From Clostridia bacterium (GTDB taxonomy: Bacteria > Bacillota > Clostridia > Christensenellales > Borkfalkiaceae): 9,244 nt of DNA. Positions 1 through 6,189 of this stretch are shown one piece after another (positions within the stretch are counted from its first letter, which is position 1; each line of letters opens with the position of its first letter). Location of the stretch: positions 1-9,244 of the forward strand of contig JAFVOV010000016.1 in assembly GCA_017505675.1 (NCBI GenBank). The letters are read 5' to 3'. Position numbers and translations under genes: made by a program. The notes under the pieces were generated by a model, which searched no databases, had not been told where the DNA came from, and saw only the letters and a list, made by a program, of their open reading frames with translations.

Positions 1-1
1 A

Positions 2-1093
2 ATAACTGTGGCTTTAGATTCTGAAGAAAGTGAACCGCTACTTGAGCCGTTGGCTTTAACTAAATATATCAAAGAGCAAATTACTGATGATTCAGTTTAT
101 TACGTTATACTTGATGAAATTCAAAAAGTAAAGAATTTTGTTTCTATTTTAAATGGGTTATTAAGACTCCCTAATATAGATATATACGTTACGGGTAGCA
201 ACTCAAAGTTTTTGTCTTCAGATATAGTTACCGAATTTAGGGGGCGTGGGGATGAAATTAGAATGTATCCGTTATCATTTTCAGAATTTTATTCAGTATA
301 TGATGGTTCTATCATTGATGCGTGGAAAGATTATTACACTTTTGGCGGTTTGCCGTTAATTTTGTTGCAAAAGAGTGATGAAGCAAAAATGAATTATCTT
401 TCTGGGCAAATGAATAACGTGTATATAAATGACGTTGTTGAAAGAAATAACGTTCAAAACAACACTGAATTAGGGGTGCTTCTTGAAGTTGTGTCGTCTT
501 CTATAGGCTCGCTTGTTAATCCGTTAAAACTTTCTAACACGTTTAAGAGTGTTTCAGATTCTTCTATAAGTGATAAAACTATTGCAAAATATTTAGAATA
601 TTTGCAAGACGCGTTCATAATTGAGAAAGCAAAGCGCTTTGACGTTAAAGGTAAAAAATATATGGAAACACCTGCTAAACATTATTTTACTGACGTAGGA
701 ATTCGGAACGCCGTCGTTAATTTTCGTCAAAATGAAGAAACGCATATTATGGAAAATATTATTTACATTGAACTCCGTATGCGCGGATATAACGTAGACG
801 TAGGTTTAGTTGAGATAAGAGAAAAGCAAACGGACGGGAAACTCGCTAAAAAGAAATTAGAAATAGATTTTATAGCAAACAAGGGCAACAATAAATATTA
901 TATACAGTCGGCATTTAATATTAGCGCGCCCGAAAAAAGAGTTCAAGAAGAACGCTCTTTGATGAAAGTGAACGACTCGTTTAAAAAGATTATTGTCGTT
1001 CGTGATGATATTAAAGCCTATCGTGGAAATAATGGAATTTTAACAATGGGGTTATTTGAATTTTTATTAAATCCAAACAGTTTAGATGCGTAA
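2..1093 (+). CDS. AAA_14 / DUF4143-family ATPase, 5'-truncated by the window edge
   Basis: This is the C-terminal 364 codons or so of a predicted ATPase of the AAA_14 plus DUF4143 family. The frame is open back to the first bases (ATA ACT before a GTG at 8), so that GTG is probably internal. Counting from the GTG, a Walker B motif lies at 31-41 (YYVILDEIQKV, acidic pair D36-E37). A sensor-like VTGSNS follows at 61-66, then FRGRGDEIRMYPLSFSEF at about 77-94, which is very typical of this family. The rest matches the DUF4143 region, which resembles a PD-(D/E)XK nuclease fold: EIDFIANKGNNKYYIQS near the end carries the D and a Q where an E/Q-x-K is expected. The Walker A loop and roughly 50-60 residues are missing only because the window starts here. 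Family members are common, often multicopy, and of uncertain cellular role. No partner gene is visible. The family call is firm; function is unknown. Confidence 0.88.
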   Translation: MTVALDSEESEPLLEPLALTKYIKEQITDDSVYYVILDEIQKVKNFVSILNGLLRLPNIDIYVTGSNSKFLSSDIVTEFRGRGDEIRMYPLSFSEFYSVYDGSIIDAWKDYYTFGGLPLILLQKSDEAKMNYLSGQMNNVYINDVVERNNVQNNTELGVLLEVVSSSIGSLVNPLKLSNTFKSVSDSSISDKTIAKYLEYLQDAFIIEKAKRFDVKGKKYMETPAKHYFTDVGIRNAVVNFRQNEETHIMENIIYIELRMRGYNVDVGLVEIREKQTDGKLAKKKLEIDFIANKGNNKYYIQSAFNISAPEKRVQEERSLMKVNDSFKKIIVVRDDIKAYRGNNGILTMGLFEFLLNPNSLDA

Positions 1094-1271
1094 CGGCTAA
1101 ATAGGGCGTATTTGTTTATATAAAAAATTAAAAAAATTTTTAATATTTTTTAAAAAACGGTGGACGATTTTAGTTTATCAGCAGTAAAAATAGTAGAAAC
1201 TGTAGATTTGCGGCACAGAATAATAAATAAGCGTTGCTGACACAAAACGGCGGTTTTTCGGTTAATCAAAA

Positions 1272-1291
1272 TGATATAATAAATTATATCA
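1272..1291 (+). promoter_or_regulatory. Extended -10 promoter embedded in a perfect palindrome (putative operator)
   Basis: A perfect inverted repeat has 9-bp arms (TGATATAAT at 1272-1280, ATTATATCA at 1283-1291) around a 2-bp AA centre. The left arm contains the consensus TATAAT (1275-1280), preceded by TG one base upstream, which makes an extended -10 element. No good -35 is present at 17 bp spacing, as expected for an extended -10 promoter. It lies 18 bp upstream of the ATG at 1309. A repressor bound here would occlude RNA polymerase. Autoregulation by the second gene's product is inference. The rest of the 1094-1308 gap is AT-rich, with an A/T-only near-palindrome (about 1121-1157) and no recognisable gene. 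Confidence 0.5.
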
Positions 1292-1308
1292 AAAGAAGAA
1301 GGTGTGTT

Positions 1309-1509
1309 ATGAAGAAAACTGCTGAAGAAATTTTAGTAACCCTAATAGATTTATTTACCTATTATTTAGATGAAATAAACGATATTAAAACAAGTTTTGT
1401 TCACGGTGAAAAAACCGCTTACGTTGAGTGTTTGCAAATTATTCAGGGCTGGGAATTTGCAGAACGTTACGGGCTTATCGGCGAAATTGAAGATAAGTAT
1501 AAAATCTAA
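1309..1509 (+). CDS. Small conserved-looking protein of unknown function (66 aa)
   Basis: I do not recognise a named family. The ATG at 1309 is preceded at good spacing by a purine-rich ribosome site (AGAAGAAGG, 1295-1303) and by the extended -10 promoter, so it is preferred over an in-frame TTG at 1234, which lies upstream of that promoter. The protein is acidic and predicted to be largely helical. It starts MKKTAEEILVTLIDLFTYYLDE and has a conserved-looking centre, FVHGEKTAYVECLQIIQGW, ending GEIEDKYKI. Small proteins with a similar Y/H-GE-x-TA-x-VE-x-L-x-x-I/V-Q pattern are, to my recollection, found in clostridial phage and mobile regions; I could not verify this. It has no signal peptide or membrane segment. 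The next gene begins 25 bp downstream on the same strand, so the two are probably one transcript and may act together. Confidence 0.6.
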   Translation: MKKTAEEILVTLIDLFTYYLDEINDIKTSFVHGEKTAYVECLQIIQGWEFAERYGLIGEIEDKYKI

Positions 1510-1534
1510 ATATTATTCTGCGGAAGATTTACTG

Positions 1535-1846
1535 ATGAAAAGAGCACTCAAAAGCATTGAAGCAAAAGAAGAAAAAATTATTGAACTTTTAGAACACGGT
1601 GATGAAGTGGCTAAATCTGCTTTTAGAAAGGTTGTATTTTATTACCGTATGAACGATTTGAAAAATAATCGTAATTATTGCAAACTCATTAGGTATATTT
1701 ATTTAAATAAATGCAATATGGTAAAATGGGTGCTTGCAAACGAATGTAACATAGGGCATACAACTTTGTTTAGATACCGAAAAGAAATTATTAAAACTTT
1801 TTATTCCTGTTGTGAAAAACAGGAATTATCGTCAGAGATTACTTAA
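1535..1846 (+). CDS. Putative helix-turn-helix DNA-binding protein (103 aa)
   Basis: A basic, lysine-rich, helical protein. The ATG at 1535 has a GGAAG ribosome site at 1522-1526 with 8-nt spacing. The frame is open upstream to 1397, but that part overlaps the 66-aa gene in another frame and is rejected. The N-terminal half (MKRALKSIEAKEEKIIELLE) looks like a helix or short coiled coil. The C-terminal part, about residues 70-92 (WVLANECNIGHTTLFRYRKEI), has the spacing of a helix-turn-helix: a first helix ending in LANEC, a short turn at NIG, and a recognition helix HTTLFRYRKEI. This layout resembles ArpU/RinA-like phage regulators or sigma-70 region-4-like small proteins, but the match is by eye only. 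The stop codon sits inside the left arm of the downstream terminator. It could regulate the palindromic promoter upstream of the first gene (inference). Confidence 0.6.
   Translation: MKRALKSIEAKEEKIIELLEHGDEVAKSAFRKVVFYYRMNDLKNNRNYCKLIRYIYLNKCNMVKWVLANECNIGHTTLFRYRKEIIKTFYSCCEKQELSSEIT
1803..1826 (+). other. Stem-loop at the 3' end of the 103-aa gene
   Basis: A perfect 8-bp inverted repeat (ATTCCTGT at 1803-1810, ACAGGAAT at 1819-1826) encloses an 8-nt loop within the last codons of the gene (encoding SCCEKQE). It lies 16 bp before the terminator hairpin, so the transcript would end in two successive hairpins. There is no T-tract, so it is not itself a terminator. It could be an RNA stability element or chance. 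Confidence 0.3.
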
Positions 1847-1880
1847 AAGACCTTGCTTTATTAAAAGCAAGGTCTTTTAA
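1843..1880 (+). terminator. Strong, potentially bidirectional intrinsic terminator
   Basis: A 17-bp perfect stem (1843-1859 with 1864-1880; core AAGACCTTGC / GCAAGGTCTT) closes on a 4-nt loop ATTA. The right arm ends in TCTTTTAA, giving a short U-run in the transcript. The complementary A-run in the left arm would do the same on the minus strand. It contains the stop codon of the 103-aa gene and separates the small cassette from the ATPase gene. Confidence 0.85.
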
Positions 1881-1931
1881 TATCAGTTTTTGTCGAAAAT
1901 AAAATTTTTTTAAAAATCCACCGTACTTTAA

Positions 1932-1960
1932 TTGTTAATTTTGTAAATAACTGTTAAAAT
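1932..1960 (+). promoter_or_regulatory. Sigma-A-type promoter for the P-type ATPase gene
   Basis: TTGTTA at 1932-1937 and TAAAAT at 1955-1960 are separated by exactly 17 bp and lie about 70 bp upstream of the TTG start at 2033. The predicted transcript begins near 1967, leaving a 5' leader of about 65 nt. The leader carries two copies of ATTTTAAGG (1977-1985 and 2015-2023); the second belongs to the ribosome site of the ATPase gene. Confidence 0.6.
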
Positions 1961-2032
1961 AGGTTTATTCAATATTATTTTAAGGGAAATTTTGTATTAT
2001 AAAATTCCGCAATAATTTTAAGGAGAAGAAAA

Positions 2033-4648
2033 TTGAAAGCGTATACTGGTAGTGTTAAAAGTGTTATTGATGCGCTTAACTCTGATGAAAAGGCTGGGCT
2101 AACTTCTGAAGTCGTTAAAGAAAGAAGATTAAAGTTCGGTGAAAACAAACTTAAAGAGAAGAAGAAAAAATCGTTATTCAGCAAGTTTTTAGAGCAGTTT
2201 AAAGACGTTATGATTATAATTCTTTTAATTGCAGCGGTTATTTCTTTCGTGATTGCCTGCGTTGAAGGTAATCCCGGTGAATTTTTTGAACCGGCGTTAA
2301 TACTTTTAATCGTAGTTCTTAACGCAGTTATGGGCGTGGCGCAAGAAAGTAAGGCGGAAAAGGCGCTTGACGCGCTTAAAAATATGTCCGCGCCACACGC
2401 TAGGGTTATCCGTGATGGTAAAGAAACCGTTATTAACGCTGAAGAACTTGTGGTTGGCGATATAATTATGCTTGAGGCGGGGGACTTCGTTCCTGCTGAT
2501 GCTAGGTTAATTAAAAGCGTAAGCCTTAAAAGTGAAGAGTCCGCGCTTACAGGCGAATCCGTTCCGTCTGAAAAGGATGCTGCTTTAGATATTAAAGAAG
2601 ACGCGCCTTTAGGGGATAGGGCAAATATGGTTTTTTCCGGTTGCTCTATTACTTACGGCACGGCGCTTGCGGTGGTTACCGCTATCGGTATGGATACCGA
2701 AATGGGCAAAATTGCAACGCTTTTATCGGGTGAAAACGAAACTCAAACACCGTTACAGAAAAAACTTGCAACGCTCGGCAAATATTTGGGCTTTCTTGCA
2801 ATAGGCGCGTGCGCTATAATTTTTATAGTCGGCTTAATTGCAAAAATGGAAGTTTTAGATATTTTTATGACGGCAATATCCCTTGCCGTATCCGCTATAC
2901 CTGAAGGTTTGCCGGCTATAGTTACCATAGTTTTAGCAATAGGCGTTCAGCGTATGGTTAAAAAGAACGCTATTATTAGAAGGTTACCTGCGGTTGAAAC
3001 GCTAGGTAGCGCGTCTATAATTTGCTCTGATAAAACGGGTACGCTTACAATGAACAGAATGACGCTAGTTAAAGCGTTCGTTGACGGCGGTGAGATTGAA
3101 GAAATTTCTTCTTCTAATTCTGAACAGGTTAAAACGCTTTTAACTTACGGAACGCTTTGTTCTGACGGCTCTGTTAATTTTGAAAACGGAAAGGCAGTTC
3201 ATATAGGCGACCCGACTGAAACTGCTATTGTTTTAGCGGCGCACAATAACGGTTTAGAAAAAGACACCTTAAATGAAAAATTCCCGCGCCTTGCAGGTAT
3301 TCCGTTTGATTCGGATAGAAAACTTATGAGTACCGTAAACTTAATTGACGGTAAAAAAGTGGTTATCGTTAAAGGCGCTGTTGATATGATGGAAGCGCGT
3401 TGCGTTAAAGGGGACTTTACCCGCGCGAAAGAAATAAACGATAATATGAGTTCTTCTGCGCTCCGCGTGCTTGCGGTTGGGTATAAAATTATAGATGAAA
3501 TCCCCGAAGAATTGACAAGTGAAAATTTGGAAAACGGACTTACTTTTTTAGGGCTTGTGGGTATGATTGACCCGCCACGCCCCGAAGCCAAAGAAGCCGT
3601 TAAAGTTTGCCGTGAGGCAGGCATTAAACCCGTTATGATTACGGGTGACCACGTGGTTACTGCGTCTGCTATTGCAAAAGAGTTGGGCATCTTGCTTGAC
3701 GGCGATAAGGCAATTACCGGCGCGGAACTCGATTTAATGAGTGAAGAAGAATTAGATAAAGAAGTCGTAAACATATCAGTATACGCGCGTGTATCGCCTG
3801 AAAACAAAATTCGCATAGTTAAGGCTTGGCAGAAAAAAGGGCAAGTTGTTTCAATGACGGGTGACGGCGTGAACGACGCGCCTGCATTAAAGGCTGCGGA
3901 TATAGGTTGCGCAATGGGTATTACCGGAACGGACGTTGCAAAAGGCGCTGCCGATATGACGCTTACTGACGATAACTTCGCAACGATAGTTGACGCGGTT
4001 AAAGAAGGCAGGGGCATTTACGCAAATATTAAAAAAGTAGTTGGGTTCTTATTAGGCACTAATATAGGCGAAGTGGTTTTAGTTTTCCTTTCAATGCTTA
4101 TTTGGCAAGTTTCACCGTTGCTTTCAATGCAACTTTTGTGGATAAATTTAGTAACCGATAGTTTGCCTGCAATTGCGCTCGGCATGGAACCTGTTGAAAA
4201 GGACGTTATGAATAAAAAACCCAAGCCTAAAGACGAAAGCCTTTTCGCGCACGGTTACGGCGTGCAAATAGTTTTACAAGGCTTTATGTTCGGGCTTTTG
4301 TCGCTGTTTGCATTTAAATTAGGCGAGTATCTTGGCGGAACTATTGATAGCGGACGCACCCTTGCGTTTATGGTTCTTGCGCTTTCGCAAGTAGTTCAAG
4401 CGTTTAATATGAGAAGTGAACATTCATTATTTAAAATAGGCCCGTTTACCAACAAAAAATTGAACCTAGCAGTTCTTGCGTCAGTGGCAATGGTAGCGTT
4501 CGTTTTATTCGTTCCGGGTGTTCAAGGCGCGTTCGGGTTGGTAAATTTAGAATGGCAACACTATTTAATCGGTTTAGGTCTTTCATTAGTTCCGTTGTTA
4601 GTGATGGAAATTTCTAAAGCCGTTGGTTTTATAAGACACAGGCATTGA
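2033..4648 (+). CDS. P-type Ca2+-transporting ATPase (P2A, SERCA/PacL/LMCA1-like)
   Basis: An inner-membrane pump of 871 aa that exports Ca2+ using ATP through a phospho-aspartate intermediate. It has the full domain order: cation-ATPase N-terminal segment (1-50), M1-M2 (about 59-77 and 86-105), actuator domain with TGES at 173-176, M3-M4 with PEGLP at 290-294, phosphorylation motif DKTGT with D333, N-domain FDSDRK (from 425) and KGA (447-449), DPPRP at 513-517, hinge TGDGVNDAP at 609-617, and a six-helix C-terminal block. The Ca2+ ligands of SERCA are matched in M4 (E291), M5 (N677, E680) and M6 (N705, T708, D709). In M8 the SERCA Glu908 position is a Gln (Q786), as in plasma-membrane Ca2+ pumps, so one Ca2+ per cycle is likely (inference). 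The start is TTG, 7 nt after a strong AGGAG (2021-2025). It is monocistronic, with its own promoter and terminator. Confidence 0.95.
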   Translation: MKAYTGSVKSVIDALNSDEKAGLTSEVVKERRLKFGENKLKEKKKKSLFSKFLEQFKDVMIIILLIAAVISFVIACVEGNPGEFFEPALILLIVVLNAVMGVAQESKAEKALDALKNMSAPHARVIRDGKETVINAEELVVGDIIMLEAGDFVPADARLIKSVSLKSEESALTGESVPSEKDAALDIKEDAPLGDRANMVFSGCSITYGTALAVVTAIGMDTEMGKIATLLSGENETQTPLQKKLATLGKYLGFLAIGACAIIFIVGLIAKMEVLDIFMTAISLAVSAIPEGLPAIVTIVLAIGVQRMVKKNAIIRRLPAVETLGSASIICSDKTGTLTMNRMTLVKAFVDGGEIEEISSSNSEQVKTLLTYGTLCSDGSVNFENGKAVHIGDPTETAIVLAAHNNGLEKDTLNEKFPRLAGIPFDSDRKLMSTVNLIDGKKVVIVKGAVDMMEARCVKGDFTRAKEINDNMSSSALRVLAVGYKIIDEIPEELTSENLENGLTFLGLVGMIDPPRPEAKEAVKVCREAGIKPVMITGDHVVTASAIAKELGILLDGDKAITGAELDLMSEEELDKEVVNISVYARVSPENKIRIVKAWQKKGQVVSMTGDGVNDAPALKAADIGCAMGITGTDVAKGAADMTLTDDNFATIVDAVKEGRGIYANIKKVVGFLLGTNIGEVVLVFLSMLIWQVSPLLSMQLLWINLVTDSLPAIALGMEPVEKDVMNKKPKPKDESLFAHGYGVQIVLQGFMFGLLSLFAFKLGEYLGGTIDSGRTLAFMVLALSQVVQAFNMRSEHSLFKIGPFTNKKLNLAVLASVAMVAFVLFVPGVQGAFGLVNLEWQHYLIGLGLSLVPLLVMEISKAVGFIRHRH

Positions 4649-4656
4649 TAACTTTT

Positions 4657-4685
4657 AACCCCGAAATTTAATTCGGGGTTTTTAA
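4657..4685 (+). terminator. Intrinsic terminator after the Ca2+ ATPase gene
   Basis: A 9-bp stem (AACCCCGAA at 4657-4665, TTCGGGGTT at 4672-4680) with a 6-nt A/T loop is followed by TTT and further A/T. It begins 9 bp after the stop codon. Confidence 0.88.
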
Positions 4686-4736
4686 TTGCGAAAAGCAAAA
4701 AGCGCAATATTTGCAAACTTTTAGACAATTTTATAG

Positions 4737-4763
4737 TTGCAAAAGCGCAAAGTTTGTTATAAT
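4737..4763 (+). promoter_or_regulatory. Promoter for the Gfo/Idh/MocA oxidoreductase gene
   Basis: A consensus -10 TATAAT (4758-4763) lies 38 bp upstream of the ATG at 4801. The best -35 is TTGCAA (4737-4742) at a short 15-bp spacing; TAGTTG (4734-4739) at 18 bp is the alternative. The weak -35 suggests a modest or activated promoter, but no operator is apparent. Confidence 0.5.
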
Positions 4764-4800
4764 ATTAAAATATAAAATAAATTTTTTCAGGAGAATAAAA

Positions 4801-6129
4801 ATGAAAAAAATTAAGGGCGCAATTTTAGGATACGGCGATAGGAGTTTTTGGTATTCGCAATATGCGTTAGATAAACCGGAAGAATTAGAAATTATTGCGG
4901 TTATTGACGTTAACGATTATAAACTTGCAAAAGCAAAAGAAAGGTTTAATATTCCTGACGATATGCTTTTTAATAACCTTGATGAATTTTTAAATAAAAA
5001 TATCGCTTGTGATTTCGTTATTAACGGCACAATGGACCAACTTCATTATGAAACGACCATTAAGTTACTTAATAAGGGTTACAATATTTTACTTGAAAAA
5101 CCCATTACTTCTAACCCTGAAGAACTTCTTGAAATTGAAAAACTTTCTATTAAAAATAACTGCAAAGTAATTGTTTGCCATGTTTTAAGGTATACCCCTT
5201 TCTATAGAAAAATTAAAGAAATTTTAGATAGCGGTGAAATCGGTAAGATTATAAATATGGAAATGAACGAACACGTTTGGCACGGTCACTTTGTAAACGC
5301 TTACGTTCGCGGTAAATGGAGAAGTGAAAAAGAGTGTGGCTCTGGCTTTTTAATCGCTAAATGCTGTCACGATACCGACCTTATGTGTTGGCTTAATAAT
5401 ATCACCATTCCTACTGAAGTTGCAAGTTTTGGTAAACGCGCGCTCTACGCGCCTGAAAACGCGCCCGAAGGTTCAACTGAATATTGCCATACTTGCCCCA
5501 AAAAAGACGACTGTATGTTTAACGCAGAAGTTTTTGAAGCGGTAATGAATTGTTGTCCGCAATATACTTGGGCGGCACTTAATAAAGATAAAAACGCCAT
5601 TACTGAAGAAGAAAAATTAGCATACTTAAAAACTAGCGTTTTCGGCAAGTGCGTTTATAAAACCGATATGGATATTGTTGATAGGCAGAGCGTTATAGTA
5701 AACTTTGCTAACGGCTCAACGGCAACGCTTAATATGGTAGGTGGCGCAACTAAAGCGGGCAGACATATTCATATAGTTTGTGAATACGGCGAAATAATAG
5801 GGTATATAGAAGAAAATAAAATTATATATAGAAAATTCAATAAAGACGCCGTTAAAGTTAAATATACTTGCGACGAAAATATGTATACTGATACCGTTAT
5901 TGATATAAATCTTCTTGATAACCGTGAAAACAACGCGTCTGCGGGGCATAATGGCGGAGATTTTTATATCATGAAAGATTTAGTAAGTTTCTTGCGCGGT
6001 GAAGGCACTTCGGTTTCAACTACTGTTATAAGTGATTCCGTAAACAGCCACTTAATTTGCTACGCTGCTGAAAAGTCTAGAACTGAAAAAGTTATCGTAA
6101 ATATTGAGAAAGAATACGGTAAAAGATAA
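4801..6129 (+). CDS. Gfo/Idh/MocA-family NAD(P)-dependent oxidoreductase
   Basis: A 442-aa cytoplasmic dehydrogenase, probably acting on a sugar, inositol or sugar-derived substrate with NAD(P)(H). The exact substrate cannot be read from the sequence. The start is the ATG at 4801, with AGGAG at 4789-4793; the frame stays open further upstream, but that part would overlap the promoter. The N-terminal Rossmann fold begins KIKGAILGYGDRSFW and has an acidic residue at the end of strand 2 (VIDVN). The family signature EKP is at 99-101. The substrate-domain motif K187-C-C-H190-D-T-D193 supplies the usual lysine and histidine. A cysteine cluster C229-x2-C232-x5-C238, with C251-C252 beyond it, recalls a subset of Bacillota members of about 430 aa and may bind a metal or just be structural. 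It is longer than classical members (about 340 aa) because of this insert and an extended C-terminus. It stands alone, with no transporter or sugar kinase in view. Confidence 0.9.
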   Translation: MKKIKGAILGYGDRSFWYSQYALDKPEELEIIAVIDVNDYKLAKAKERFNIPDDMLFNNLDEFLNKNIACDFVINGTMDQLHYETTIKLLNKGYNILLEKPITSNPEELLEIEKLSIKNNCKVIVCHVLRYTPFYRKIKEILDSGEIGKIINMEMNEHVWHGHFVNAYVRGKWRSEKECGSGFLIAKCCHDTDLMCWLNNITIPTEVASFGKRALYAPENAPEGSTEYCHTCPKKDDCMFNAEVFEAVMNCCPQYTWAALNKDKNAITEEEKLAYLKTSVFGKCVYKTDMDIVDRQSVIVNFANGSTATLNMVGGATKAGRHIHIVCEYGEIIGYIEENKIIYRKFNKDAVKVKYTCDENMYTDTVIDINLLDNRENNASAGHNGGDFYIMKDLVSFLRGEGTSVSTTVISDSVNSHLICYAAEKSRTEKVIVNIEKEYGKR

Positions 6130-6148
6130 TTTTTGCTCTTATAAATAT

Positions 6149-6182
6149 AATGCGCCCGACAAAAAGGTCGGGCGCATTTTTT
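6149..6182 (+). terminator. Intrinsic terminator after the oxidoreductase gene
   Basis: A 12-bp perfect stem (AATGCGCCCGAC at 6149-6160, GTCGGGCGCATT at 6167-6178) with loop AAAAAG is followed by a T-run (6177-6182). It sits between two convergent genes and may also stop minus-strand transcripts, although the minus-strand U-run is weaker. A second, weak 7-bp hairpin (TTCGTTT 6181-6187, AAACGAA 6194-6200) plus a T5 run follows immediately and overlaps the stop of the convergent gene. Confidence 0.9.
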
Positions 6183-6189
6183 CGTTTTA

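Noticed and set aside
1121..1157. A/T-only near-palindrome after the DUF4143 gene as a terminator
   Set aside because: No G-C pairs in the stem and an imperfect repeat; expected by chance in sequence this A/T-rich.
1234..1308. TTG-initiated N-terminal extension of the 66-aa protein
   Set aside because: It lies upstream of or across the -10 element; the ATG at 1309 has the ribosome site.
1397..1534. N-terminal extension of the 103-aa protein
   Set aside because: It overlaps the 66-aa gene out of frame; the ATG at 1535 has its own ribosome site at good spacing.
3199..4017. Long minus-strand open frame (272 codons) inside the Ca2+ ATPase gene
   Set aside because: Antisense shadow of a gene with unambiguous P-type ATPase motifs; serine/alanine-rich, no recognisable domain.
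4711..4800. 30-codon upstream extension of the oxidoreductase
   Set aside because: It crosses the promoter, and the Rossmann fold starts directly after the ATG at 4801 with AGGAG before it.
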